Assembly (NCBI RefSeq): GCF_950023065.1
Contig: NC_088680.1
Location: forward strand, 39,916,559-39,980,558
Reading direction: 5' to 3'
DNA length: 64,000 nt
From: Planococcus citri
Lineage: Eukaryota; Arthropoda; Insecta; Hemiptera; Pseudococcidae
A program made the translations under genes and the position numbers. The notes under the pieces were generated by a model that had not been told where the DNA came from, ran no database searches, and worked only from the letters and a program-made list of their open reading frames with translations. Shown here piece after piece: positions 1-11,199 of this stretch (its first letter is position 1; every line of letters begins with the position of its first letter).

Positions 1-3000
1 AGAAGATGATTAGTCAAATATCTTTAATGTCTGAAAAATATTTTTTTTCTTAGGAGTGTCAAAGCTCATTTGTCAGGGTTTTATAATTCACAAAAAAAAA
101 AAAAAAAAAAAAAAAAACTCAAAGAAATTACATTTTTTAAGCATTTTTTCAAATCATAAAAAGTGGAAACATGAAACAACAATAACTATATGAAAATTCA
201 CATCACAAAACTCGAAAAATAATTTAAAAATTCAATTTACAATTGATTAGTTGAGTTAATAAATTGCATGAAGGAACAAGAACATTAGTGAAACTTTTCA
301 GAATGTAATTAGGGAAAAAATTTATCGAATGATGCAAAATTGATCACTTCAGTACATCAACATCACGATTCAGCTCACTAATTGGATGACCGAGTGTGCA
401 ATCTTTTCCAAAAATGAATAATCAATTTTACCAAATCATCTTTTTGAATCCAACTTAAAACCCAATCACTTCATAAAACGTCACTCCAACAAAAAAAAAA
501 TACTTTCAAAAATCTTGAAAGATCTGCAAATATCTGTCATGTATCGATAAAATTATTCTATTCTCATACGTGGTAAAAATTTCTTCACAGTAAAACCTAC
601 AGCTGGACGCGTTAAGGGAATATATTTCAAGCCTACGTAAAAAGTACCCCATAAATATTACCATATCATTTTTCAACTTCGCAGGTGACAATGGCGAGAA
701 ATTTTCACCGGCTAAAACTCCCAATCCCAAAAGTGGTCACTTAGATAATAATTTCGCCAAGAAAACTCTATACCGCTTGTAATATAACCAACGAAAACTT
801 TCACAAATGTCTCTTTCTCGTACAAAATGTCGATTTAACACGAACCCATTTTAAAAAGACGACCGTCGTCAGCTATAATCTTCTCAACAGTATCGAAATT
901 TGTTCCCCAATGTTTGGAAATTTTGCAAAAAATTAAATTTTTTTCTCGTATCAACACTCTCAGCCTGGGCTAACTTTGTCGTGTAGGTATACATACCTAT
1001 AGACATTCTATGATATCGAACAGATCCAACCACTCGAAATTTTCATTTTCAAACAGGCGTAGGTAATATCTTTCTGTTTTTCATCCCAGAGACATTTTCA
1101 AATACGAAAATAGCTTTACCAATTAGGAGCAAATATTTTCTGCTTATTGGTAGCAGCGATTTTCCACGTTTAGTTTATCGTGTTTATACTTCATCGATGA
1201 AATTCAATAGAAAATATTTTGCTTCCGATGCCCACGCAGAAGCCACTTTCGAATCACCTTTCGTTTTTGAAAAAAAAAAAAAGTTGTACCTATAGAAATC
1301 GAACCACACAGGAGGAAATTTTAGACCGGAAAACTTACTCGTGTTACCCTAATTTTTTTCTTTTAATCCTTCAATGAACATATTTCCCATCATCCTCCTA
1401 CACACGCAACTAAATAATGCATTGAAGAGGGAAGGGGTCCGAGAGAATTTTATTTCCAATGTATTTGTCTATACGTTATTGGATCGTCGATTCGGTATAT
1501 TAAAAGAGTTCGCCACTCGTTTGCCTTAAGGTCTCAGGTCAGAAATGAAATCAAAATAAAAATCTCCCATATTTTTTTATATTATTAAAAAAAGAAGAAA
1601 GAAATGGTCTCCTTTTTTTTTACATAAAAGAAGATCGTACTAGATTTGTATTTTTTTTCTACGACATTAATTTTTATGAAAGAGTCGCATCATCGAACTT
1701 CTCGCTCTGGCAGGTTTTTCCATCTTTTGAAATGTTTTTACAAAGGCATCTCGAAAAATGCCGACAAAAAAATCAATTTTTTCGAAAATTCAATTCGACA
1801 AAGTAAATTGTTTGTTTACACAAAAATCGTACTTCCAGCCATTATTTTCATAACGAGCCTCTTTATGAATAATTTTTTGCTCAACCAAGTGCGAGAATTA
1901 GTTGTGTTCTCCTTGGAGAATTCAAATAGGCAACTTATATTACAATTACGTAAATAAAGTTGCTCTTTCGTACGTTCTTCTACCTACCATATTCGTACCC
2001 CGAACGTAAGTTTTCTCTTTATAAAGTAAATAAAACGAGGTTGGTATTTTGTCTACAATGAGAAAGCACGTTGTGTTTTGAAAAAAAAAATATAATATAT
2101 CTTTTACTGGGTCGATTCAGATTTCTTAATTAATTAAAAAACATCCTCTCGAGAATTTAAAAATTTTAAAACAGGTAATAAAATTTAAAAAACTTTGAAA
2201 AAAATTCCAAACAAAATTACGAAAAAATTACGTTTTTGAAAAACAAAAATTAATTCTTCGTTAAAAATTACTAAAATTTCCTACTCGTCAAAAAATTATC
2301 TAAAAAATATAATAAAATAATGGAAAAAAAAATAATTACATCGAATCCACGATCCCTGCAGTCGTGTTGAAAACGTAAAAAATTACGTAAAAAACCACGC
2401 GAAATTACGTACGAAAATACGATGGAAACTTTAAACAGGCAACATGCTTGCGATCTCGACGTCGCGACGTTCAAAACTAACCCACTCGAGGTTGTTTTTG
2501 CCATTCTTGTTGCATCGTTTGGCTTTTCCTCCCTATTTTCATCCCTTCCCTTCCTCACTTGTCCGTCTATAAAGCCTCGCGACGTTCTATATGACCATAC
2601 ATAGCGTTCAAACTACCAAACTATACTGTTCTTATCAAATGTCATTCATCAATCAATTACATTCTGGATGTTTTTGCGAGCAAGAAAGAGCCGGTTTATC
2701 GTGCTTATAGTTTCACCATATCATAAGAACACCGGCTGTTTAGCTCCTTTATTTTTTTTTCCTTCACCTTCGTGCTAACCCTTTTCTATACCCTATGATA
2801 TCTTTATCAAAGAATTTCCGTTTCATTCAACAATTTGAAAATACACCAGGTATACATCGAATTTTATATTCCAACATTTTTACCCTCGTTTGGCTCTCGT
2901 TTCAAAACAAAAATATGAATTTTACGAGGAAATTCTTAGTCAGTTTTTTATCATTCTATTGGCAAAATATTGCATACGTACAACTCTCTACGTGTAGGTA

Positions 3001-3700
3001 CTTGAACGATACACTATTCGAAGAGATGAGAACTATTGAAAGGGAAGAGAAGCTCTCTATGGCATAAGGGTATGGACACGTTCACGTATAAAATTTCATA
3101 CTACACTGATTTGCGCATATTACTGTGCGAAATTTCACGTCTTTTGATCTATCATATAGGTATAGGTACCCAAGTTCATCTAATATGTACCTCACACGCG
3201 ATCAAATACACGTTTTCCCTGTTTCAAAATACTTTCCCCTCGGTTGTCTTTCCTATTCGAGCATCAATAAGGAAAAAACACACTCTCGCGTCGACTTTAT
3301 ACCTCCTCATCTCTTATTCTGCAGTCGATCACCACCGCAACAGTAGGCAGGCAAAATCCACTCAGTCCTTTATCTTTTGAGAAGTGGAAATGCGTCTGAA
3401 AGGAGGGGCAAGTACGCGAAATTACGACCTACAAATTTACATATTTATTTAACCAAATCGTAAACGTAGAAAAAAAAATCGACTTCTTAAAAAGCGCAAA
3501 AATTATAACTTTTCGTCGACCTTATAATATTAACTAGATTTACAACCGTGGTCGTCGTAAATAACCCATCCCCACCTCGGTGCTTTTATCGAATACCAAT
3601 TTTACGCGTATACGTCGACTTTTAAGTACCATTTTGTACTGTTACCCGTCCGGCTTAAAGTTTTTATAATTTTATAGCAGCTTTTATGAGCTCCACGTAG
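1..3700. other. AT-rich DNA without a convincing gene
   Basis: I see no coding region I would defend here. The stretch is AT-rich with many A and T runs, including 26 consecutive A at 92-117 that could be the tail of a retroposed sequence, although too little lies upstream to say so. Open frames of up to about 95 codons exist, for example around 1,676-1,957 on the plus strand and 2,271-2,558 on the minus strand. They have no recognisable motif, and frames on opposite strands overlap each other. Around 2,215-2,420 there are loose repeats of ACGTAAAATT-like words. A canonical TATA box at 2,568 is listed separately. Confidence 0.6.
2568..2574 (+). promoter_or_regulatory. Candidate TATA box
   Basis: TATAAAG follows a pyrimidine-rich tract of about 40 bases (2,522-2,560) and precedes a CpG-bearing stretch, as in some insect core promoters. 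No clear initiator is found 25-35 bases downstream. The ATGs that follow (2,639 and 2,668) open frames of only 23 and 36 codons. It may be the promoter of a gene whose coding exons lie outside the visible frames, or a chance match. Confidence 0.2.
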
Positions 3701-3748
3701 GAAAAATTTATCATCCAAGATTGGGGATCCACGCCGTTTCTCCTTCAG

Positions 3749-3925
3749 ATGTTGCCCGTCGCCTTGGCTTCCGCCGTTTTCGTGGTCTTTTCTAATCTCT
3801 TATGGTACTTTTTCCAGTTCCCGGGTCCCACCGCTCTGTCTTACCTCTTCCCTTTGTGCTTTCGGTGGTCCACATACCGGAACAAGTTTTACCCAGAAAA
3901 GTACATAGGTACAATGGATAAGTAG
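3749..3925 (+). CDS. Short frame with P450-like N-terminus, possible first exon or relic
   Basis: A 58-codon frame from ATG to TAG. Residues 2-22 are strongly hydrophobic (LPVALASAVFVVFSNLLWYF), then comes FPGPTAL at 24-30. A hydrophobic anchor followed by a proline-rich PGP hinge is the layout of microsomal cytochrome P450 N-termini, especially CYP4-like ones. The G-N pair expected shortly after the hinge is absent (the sequence reads SYLFPLCF), so it may be decayed or not P450 at all. Third codon positions are richer in G and C than the surroundings. A good splice acceptor (TTTCTCCTTCAG) lies immediately before the ATG, and GTACAA at 3,909 or GTAGTA at 3,921 could be donors. No later P450 exon, such as the haem-binding loop, was recognised downstream. 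The alternative is a chance frame in a GC-richer patch. Confidence 0.25.
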   Translation: MLPVALASAVFVVFSNLLWYFFQFPGPTALSYLFPLCFRWSTYRNKFYPEKYIGTMDK

Positions 3926-4652
3926 TATATTGTAATTTACGTGACAACCGCGTTAAAAGGTCTCGGATCTTATTTTCTAGGTCATATTCTATCTGCTATC
4001 ACTTTTTCAGGACAGTTTTAACGTCGGTGAGAAAACGTCTATTTTTGGACTTGAATTTTTTTCTCAATTTTTTTTTTTAAATCTGAAAATATGTGATTAA
4101 ACTGCCACAACTCTGGAGCTCTTCCATTTCATCTCATTATTAATTTTTGTGTTTGTTTGGTTTCAGATTTTTTGAAGATAATGTAACCTTCAAAGAAGAC
4201 CATCATCAGCAATCAATGAGTTCAATTCAAGGCGATGTCTCAGTTTCTATATACCTGCTCATTTATTGTGCATCAAGTATTTTGAGTTATGTTGCATTTG
4301 TTTCAGATTTTATTGATTTTTAAGAAGACGAGTGTCAGTTGCATAATAATAATGGTTTTTTCTTCCACTGCAGAGTGCAGACCATGAAGATGGGCGCAAA
4401 GATTAGGTACAAATGGGACGGAAGCTTCAAAATCGTGTTCAAGGATTGTGTATCTTGTCTATTGGAATGGGTTCCAAGTATGGAATGGTCGTTTTTATCG
4501 GTCGGTAATTAGCACAGCCTATCGGTAACGATTTTAACTTGAAGAGCGTCGAAAAAAATTCAGGGTTATCAAAAATCAGCTCGTTGTCTCAATACTTAAC
4601 ATAAAAAGTTCTGAGTGAAAAATTGAAAAATGCAAATTTCTATCTAAAAGTT
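3926..4652. other. Intergenic or intronic stretch, no clear gene
   Basis: AT-rich sequence with several intron-like acceptor motifs (for example before 4,374, CTTCCACTGCAG). They are followed at 4,384-4,512 by an unremarkable 42-codon frame that I do not recognise. Two partly similar segments begin TTTCAGATTTT near 4,163 and 4,304, suggesting an old local duplication. Nothing else is supportable. Confidence 0.4.
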
Positions 4653-4660
4653 GAGTTTGA

Positions 4661-5684
4661 CCAGTGTTGGCAAAACGAAATGAAATTCGTTTTATAACAC
4701 GTTAAAAAAACGCAAAACGAAACGAAATATGGACCATAGGATCAAGAAAATAACGTTATGAGGAAAACGAAACGATTTAAAAACTTCGTTTTGAAAATGG
4801 GTTTCCCTGGATATTTTCCAAGGAAAACGCTATTTTTTTCGTTTTACCTGAGATTTCGAAGTGAAAAATGGAAGCGTGGGAAAAAGGGAAAAAAATGGGA
4901 AATTCAGTCATAAAATGCAAAATATGAGAAAATTTGAGAAAAATTTGGGAAGTATGAAAAACCACTCAAAAAAAAGTTTTAATGTCGTGTTTTCCTCACA
5001 TTTTCATTTTTCTGATCCTTTGTTTTGTGTTCTTGACCATATTTTCCCAGGGATGGAAGAAATTTTTGGCTTTAGATTTTAGTCTTGTTTTTTTGATAAC
5101 TTTTTTTTAATATTTGAAAGCTTTTGTTTCATCATACATTCTAAAAGGATATAAAAAAATTTTCAAAAAGCCGTGGGGAAAAAGAGGAATTCTCAAAGTG
5201 GGGAAAAATGGGAAATTTCAAGTTCCAGGATGGGAAATTCCGTTTCTAAGATATCGCAACATTGGTTTAGAATCTTTCAAAATTGAAACATGTAAAACAA
5301 CATTTGAATGAAAAACTGAAATGTTTTTACTTATGACTTATTTGAAACCAAAATGGTATCCCTGATTGAAATTTGAAACATAATTTTTAGCAAAACTGTA
5401 CGTATTTGAAGGCCTGAAACGTTATCGAGGCAAAACGTTATAACGAGGAAAAACTTTATCCATTAGCCAAAACGTTTTTTCAAACCATAACGAAATTAAA
5501 ACGAAAAAAAAATGATCATAAATTGAGAAAAGCAATTTTTTTCTGGCAAAATAAAAAAAAAGAAAAAATAAAGGCATTAGGTACCTACTCGAAACGTAAC
5601 AAAAAAAAATTGTGTTCCCTTTTTATATACATAACGTTACGAAAAAACGAAACGAAATTATTTCGTTCTGCCAAAACTGACCAT
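4661..5684. mobile_element. Non-autonomous hAT-like DNA transposon
   Basis: The ends are inverted copies of each other. CAGTGTTGGCAAAACGAAAT at 4,662-4,681 matches the reverse complement of 5,660-5,679 at 18 of 20 positions. CAGTGTTGGC-type ends are typical of the hAT superfamily. The 8-mer GAGTTTGA lies at 4,653-4,660 and again at 5,685-5,692, a possible target-site duplication, but it sits one base and five bases outside the terminal repeats, so it is not flush. The interior is rich in AACGAAAC and CGTTTT words near both ends and has no transposase frame, so the element would need transposase from elsewhere. Confidence 0.55.
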
Positions 5685-5811
5685 GAGTTTGAGTTTGTTT
5701 TAAAATTTCTCGAAGTGGTTTGAAGGTGAAATTACGAAAGAAATATTAAAATGTTTTGAAAAATATGTAGTTTCATGCTATGTTATTTGATTTCATGATA
5801 TCATTGACCAA

Positions 5812-6216
5812 ATTTTGTGATAATTAAAAATGTCATGAGAAACAAAGACCCAAAATAATGTAGGTCATCAAATATGGAATGACTTGATAATAGTGGTTTT
5901 CTTCATTTTAGAAACGGAAACAATACGAGGAAACGAATGTAGAAATCTATTGGATAATTTAATGATGTATGATGTATGTTCTCATAAACTTAGTTTTGCG
6001 AATTTAAGATGAAATTTTGTGATTATGAAACATTTTACGAAAAACAAAAACCCAAAATGGGTCGCCAAATATGGAATGACTTGATAATACAGTCCTTTCT
6101 TCATTTTAAAAATTGAAATAATATATATGTAGAAAAGAATAATTATGGAGAAAGCTATTTAATTGATGATGTAGGTACCTATACATTCTCGTAAACTTAG
6201 CATTGCAAATTTAAGA
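5812..6216. repeat. Diverged two-copy tandem duplication, about 202 bp
   Basis: Copy one (about 5,812-6,013) and copy two (about 6,014-6,216) share, in order, ATTTTGTGAT, ACCCAAAAT, CAAATATGGAATGACTTGAT, TTCTTCATTTTA, ATGTAGAAA, and CATAAACTTAG or GTAAACTTAG before AATTTAAGA. The copies have diverged by substitutions and small indels, so the duplication is old. No coding potential is seen. Confidence 0.7.
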
Positions 6217-6260
6217 CTTTTTTGTTCATTTTTGGCATCTTTTAAAAAATAAAAACAAAA

Positions 6261-7527
6261 GGGTAATTCTCAAAAAAAAGGTCAATTTTGATGTGCATAA
6301 TTTTGAAAAACAAAAATCATTTTTTTGGAAAATTTCAAGAGGGAATCATTTGTATAGGTGTCCCAGATCCCTTTTCTAGTGTTAATCTCAATTCAACCCC
6401 CCTGGTGGGCCCTGACCCCCCCCCTAAAACGGCGATAATTAGGATTCGACCCTCATCGATGTGTATTATGTCGATTGATATGTTTTCGATGTCGTAGAAT
6501 TCGAATCTGGAGTTATTTTTTATGTAGAGGTTGAGGGTGAGGCGTGGGGAGGAGGAAAATGTCAAATTTTGCTTATATTATCGTGTAATATTTCGATTTA
6601 TGATTTTCAGGCCGCAGAGTTCGAATCTGGACTTATTTTTTTGGTAGGTGAGGAGGTGAGGCGTGGGGAGGGGGAAAATGCCAAATTTTGCTTGTATCAT
6701 CTTGTGATATGTCGATTAGCGCGATAAAAGTACAGCTGTCTGAAATTTGGCCAAGTCGAAGGACAAATGGACGCTGGACAAGCCAAAGGACAATGTCAAC
6801 GTTTTCTCGTTTCTAGCTTTACTTACTGGACATTATTCGATTTTTATCACGTAATAAATGTGTACTTATCATGTAGAATAACTTCCCTTTCTTAATTATC
6901 GTTTTTGGCGGGTTCATCGTGGTAAATAAAAAGGCAAGCCGAAGGGCACCGATTTTTCTAAATATCAAATTTTCAGAGATAAGTACGATCAGAATGAGCC
7001 ATTGCGTAGGTTTTGAACTTTTGAAAATAACATTGCGGGGTAACATTTCTATGAGAACAAGGAACCAGTGCAGCCACTCACCAGAAAAAAATGTTGGATT
7101 GGGAAGCTAGCAAAAATAATTGAAAATTGCTCTAAAATTTGCGCAAAAAGTGTGTGACAGTTTTCAAAGGTGAAATTTGAGCTTCCTATGGACTTATTGC
7201 AATTGCAATTTGCACAATTATGGACCTTCGTGTTCTATGATAATGATAATGTGTGAATTTTTCCCCCAAGAAAAATGATTTCATAACACTTCAAGTATAA
7301 CATTCATTTTCAAAAACATGGCGTGTGACAGCCAAGTCGAAGAACATTTGGGGTATAAAATGGAATGTACACCAATGAAAGGAGGGGCTGACAATCTAAA
7401 TACCATATGTGAAATGTGTGGGAGATGATCCTTGAATGGACCAAAAAAAAAAAAAAATGTCATGCAAGAACCTTTGAGAAATTTGCCATGTACTTACACG
7501 AGTTTTACCTTTTTTTGAGAATTACCC
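6261..7527. mobile_element. Element bounded by a 21-22 bp inverted repeat
   Basis: GGGTAATTCTC followed by an A-run and GGT at 6,261-6,282 is repeated as its reverse complement at 7,507-7,527. The enclosed 1.27 kb has no transposase frame. Both flanks are A-rich (AAAA), so a target duplication cannot be told from background. It looks like a non-autonomous DNA transposon of unassigned family. It holds the 120-bp tandem duplication annotated at 6,474-6,713 and a short GC-rich stretch at 6,396-6,440. Confidence 0.45.
6474..6713. repeat. Tandem duplication, period 120 bp
   Basis: Two neighbouring copies (about 6,474-6,593 and 6,594-6,713) share TTCGAATCTGGA, GTGAGGCGTGGGGAGG, GGAAAATG and CAAATTTTGCTT in the same order at an offset of 120 bases. 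It lies inside the inverted-repeat element at 6,261-7,527 and is probably a subrepeat of that element. The TTCGAATC word resembles a tRNA B box, but no A box is present upstream. Confidence 0.75.
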
Positions 7528-8860
7528 AAAATCATTCCATATTTGGGTACCTTGCTGTTCCAAATTTGGAGCAAAAAAAATTTGAAATTTTGACTTTTTT
7601 TAGAAGAAAATTAATTGCGAAAAGGGGGATGAAGGTAACGAGGTGAAATTTCAGGGGTAGAAACTAGATAGATTGTGCATGGGAGACTTTATTTCAGTAA
7701 AATCGAGCCGATAGTTCGCGCTACAATGCTTATTGATTTCCAATCTTACCCCATTCCAAAGTCATGATCTTGGATCTAACCACAAAAACTCATAATTTTG
7801 ACCACCAATTTATTATTTTGGAGTAATTTTTATGATTTCACTGAGAGAAACTCAAATCAAAAATCAATATTTCCAGAACTTAAGCACATCGTTATAGGTA
7901 GGTATAGTCTAAAGTTAGAAACTCTTCAAAGTATGTACTGTAATTTTATCTTAAATGCAATGGAAAAGTCATCATTTTGAATCAAGGACCACAGAAAAAT
8001 GTAATCTGGGTGAATTAAGAAAAAGAAGAAAAAAACATCTACAGTAAATTGTGAAGATGATGGCCTCTTCTTTTTTTGCACCATTGTACATTCATCTGAG
8101 TGAATTTTTTTGGGAGGGGGGGGGTAATTTGCTCAAAAAGTACAGCGATGTGGTGATTATTTCATTTTTTCTGCTTGGTTAAAAAAAATGAAATCCAAAA
8201 ACTAGTTATCATAATAGTAGTGAGATGGTATGGTCATACATTATTGATTAGTTACAATTTATAAATATGATCAAATCAGCCTTGTAATTTATTCAAGTAC
8301 AAAAAGTTCAGAACGGAGTCTTTTAAACGCAGATTGGCCCTTTAGCCGCAGAATCGTCGAGGTGTTGATTTGATTTAATTTTTATACAAATTGGCTACCC
8401 TCGTAGAAGAGCCCATTCTTCTTATCAGAATTTTCAAAGTAATTTCAGAACTACTTGGAATGTGGAAAACGGCTCGTTAGACTATTAGGTCAGGTAATCT
8501 GACCATAGGTGTGGAAATCTCGTATTTTTATTAGTTTTTCACCTTCTGCTTAAACAAATCATCCACCACGAACACGTGTCCAACATCAAGGGTAAAATTG
8601 AAACCGTAAACTTTACTACACCATATAGTACAACTCTTAGATACCTACGTATATTATGAGAAGCTGCATCGTAAGTATAGGTAGGCAGGCAGGTAGGTAG
8701 GTAGGTATATACGAGTATATTCGATCGTTAGCCGCGAAAAACAAGGTCATAACACCGGCAAATTACCTCAGCTGGGTTGGAATTTTATCGAAGAGTTTGA
8801 TTGTTTATCACGAACAATTAACGAACTGTAAACATCTAAGATAAACAATGAATTTTCGTC
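7528..8860. other. Low-copy AT-rich DNA, no gene seen
   Basis: Scattered homopolymers (a nine-G run near 8,118) and frames under about 60 codons with no recognisable motif. A TAGG-type microsatellite at 8,679-8,707 is annotated separately. I see no splice-linked coding structure. Confidence 0.5.
8679..8707. repeat. TAGG/CAGG microsatellite
   Basis: About seven tetranucleotide units of TAGG with two CAGG interruptions. Similar TAGGTA words occur throughout the left 16 kb and appear to be a genome-wide habit of this organism. Confidence 0.85.
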
Positions 8861-9970
8861 ACCGCCTTGTGCACGGGACTTTAAACCTTGCCGTGGGCCC
8901 TTCGCCCCTCGTTTTTTGGTGGTGGTTCCTCACCTTGTGTATATAGTTCGCGCCGTTTTGGATGCGGCGACGATGGTGGTTCTATGCGGTATTAACGTCG
9001 CTCCGGTTAAGCTTTGCGGATACCTGAATTAATGAATATTTGGTTTTATCGCATTTTTCAAACACTCTCGCGAATCTGTCTCTTTCTATATACTTTCGTC
9101 GTCTTTGTCGCCTTACGTAAATGGAATAAAATCTTGAAAATGTACTATATAGAAAAGCGAAAAAAATTGGAGCATCGTCGTCGTCTTCGTTGCGAACCAC
9201 CACCCTGTCGCTTGCGCCTTGGCAAAAGCAATAGTAAACTTGGCGTGTTCTTTGTATAATGCCGAGGATTACTCTTAAAATAGCGCGTAAAATTCGCGGG
9301 TTTTAAATCACTTTAGAATACACAGCGACGACGGTAGCGCGGTAGTGGTAGCAGATAGATACACACTCGTTTGATACATTTACAGCTTCCTCATTCCTCC
9401 TGCCTTTACTTTCTGCTGCTCTGCTTCATCATCTCGCGCTCCCAATATACCGCCGACTTGTATCAAGCACCAGTACCACCTTGAAATTAAAATATCGTTT
9501 CGTAATAAAATTCGACGAATCGTCGACAGCACCGCGCCCACTCTCGGCATCCCAGCTAATATGGTATGCGATTTATCCGCGTGAAAATGTATTCCCAAAA
9601 TACACCTTATCCTGCCGTCGTCGCTGCCGCCGAGCAGCCGAAATAATCAGCAACGAATAATTTGCTCCCGCTTTCGTCGTCGACTTGAAAGCTAATTAAA
9701 TTAACGATGCTCGGTAATCGCGTACTTGTAATTAAACCTCGTAGCCGCTGTTTGTGCCACACCATCGTGCTCGCGCTTCATACCACTGCACCGTCGCGCC
9801 GCCTTCGTGTTCCCATTAATAATACCAATGTTTCATTTTTAATCAAAAACTTTTTAATTCGATTAGAAAATCGCTTTTTCCACCATACCCATCTATGGTT
9901 TTGGGCTTACCCTTCGCGTGCCTTACCTTATTCCAGGCACCAGACGCCTGAATTTACCTAGCGTGGTTAT
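8860..9970. other. CpG-richer, GC-richer patch, possible promoter or untranslated exon
   Basis: This 1.1-kb stretch is visibly richer in CpG than its surroundings (GCGGCGACG near 8,963, CGTCGTCGTC near 9,175, CGTCGTCGCTGCCGCCG near 9,615, CGTCGTCGAC near 9,677). It contains a TATATA word at 8,939-8,944 upstream of an unremarkable 75-codon frame beginning at ATG 9,032, which encodes one hydrophobic segment then a basic tail. An overlapping frame runs on the opposite strand. No conserved domain is recognisable. CpG retention in an otherwise AT-rich region suggests an active regulatory region or untranslated exon; this is inference. Confidence 0.3.
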
Positions 9971-10513
9971 TTGTCACCAGTATTAAAGCGTTATTTGATT
10001 TTATTAACTAATAAACACTGATTAAAGCACCCGTACCAATCAACAAAGGGTTAGGCTGTCGTCGCGATCGACAAATTCAGCTTTTGATTATAACTGCGTG
10101 ACTGCGTTTCTCAAGCTCGTTTTGTAATAATTCAAATGAAGTACCTAGGTAAATTCTGTGGCATTGATTTACGAACCACTTGGTTCTCTCGTAGAATTAT
10201 GTAGGGTGTCGATTATGCAGAGCTTGAAGCCTCAGGTGACAAAGTGCCCCACAGCCAAGCAGTGGCGGACTGGTTTACGATGTTGACTGGTGATCGCCAG
10301 GAGCTCCATGTTACATAAAACCAAAAATATAGAGTAGGTACAAATATGGATCCCCTCTAGCTTTTTAGCTTTAAAGGGTAGAAAAAATTATCAATATTTT
10401 TTTCGAATATACCATTCAAAACGCCAAAGACTCTAGTATATTGTGTAAAAAAAAAAATGTTTTTCGTTGAAAACTCACGGAGAAATTTGAAATTTAGAAA
10501 AGTGACATAAAGT
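9971..10513. other. Intergenic DNA with a solitary hAT-like end
   Basis: CAGTGGCGGACTGG at 10,260-10,273 resembles the terminal motif of hAT elements, but no inverted partner was found nearby, so it is at most a broken end. At 10,338 a GGTACAAATATGGATCCCC word begins. It belongs to the motif family that makes up the ends of the fold-back element starting at 10,514. No gene is seen. Confidence 0.35.
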
Positions 10514-11199
10514 GGTACAAATATGGACTCGGGTGCAAATATGGACCCCCTCAAAAAATGAATAAAAATTTCAGAAAATTGTACAAAAATTTATTTAAAG
10601 TTTTTTTTTGATGCTTTGGACTTGTCTTCTTTTCTCGGTATTCTAAAAACCATTGAATCAAAATTAGATGGAAAAAAAATTTAGGGGTCCATTATTTATA
10701 CCCATGCAAAAAATTGGCCAAGTTGATGAAAAATGAAAAAATCATGGTCTCATTTTTGACACTTCGGACTTGTCTTCTTTGTTAATACCACTTTTCTCGA
10801 CATTCTAAAAAATATTGAATCAAAATTACGTAAAAAAATTTAGGGGTCCATATTTATACCCATGCAAAAAATCGGTTCAGTTTATGAAAAATGAAAAAAA
10901 TTATGAAAATCAGTTGAAGTAAAGAGCTAATAATTTTTTTTCCAAACTTTATTTGAAGTTGATGAATTACCGAATGAAAAACTTGTAAAATTTTCCATTG
11001 GGAAGAAAATAATGCGCAAAAAAAAAACAATTGCAGATGAGAGACACCCAAGTATGCATGGATCCGAAATAAGTACTTGGATCATCGATCCTACTACACT
11101 ACTAGTATAATTTTTAGTACTCAGCATGACCGTAGCGCTAGTAGTCGTACACTAAACCATGGGGGGGTCCATATTTGTACCTGGGTCCATAATTGTACC
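10514..11199. mobile_element. Fold-back or MITE-like element with repeated GGTACAAATATGGACCCC motif
   Basis: The 37 bases at 10,514-10,550 match the reverse complement of 11,163-11,199 at 33 positions. Each arm contains the motif GGTACAAATATGGAC twice in tandem. The interior carries related words in the orientation of the right arm (GGGGTCCATTATTTATACCC near 10,684 and GGGGTCCATATTTATACCC near 10,843), lying inside a two-copy internal duplication (about 10,610-10,745 and 10,758-10,903). No transposase frame and no clear target duplication were found. Confidence 0.5.

Noticed and set aside
1676..1957. 93-codon plus-strand frame with one hydrophobic segment
   Set aside because: No recognisable motif, AT-driven composition and no promoter or splice context; a frame of this length is expected by chance in this much AT-rich DNA.
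2271..2558. 95-codon minus-strand frame
   Set aside because: Overlaps an equally open plus-strand frame and is rich in A/T-derived residues; no domain seen.
2689..2737. Hairpin AGCCGGT ... ACCGGCT
   Set aside because: Seven-base stem with a 35-base loop is not unusual enough to annotate.
6494..6640. tRNA-like B-box words (TTCGAATC)
   Set aside because: No A box at the right distance and no cloverleaf; the words belong to a tandem duplication inside an inverted-repeat element.
9014..9259. Plus-strand frame with a hydrophobic segment and basic tail
   Set aside because: The apparent first codon is TTG; from the ATG at 9,032 it has 75 codons, overlaps an open frame on the other strand, and lies in a CpG-rich patch where stops are rarer.
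10260..10273. Possible second hAT MITE start (CAGTGGCGGACTGG)
   Set aside because: No inverted partner or target duplication could be found, so no element can be delimited.
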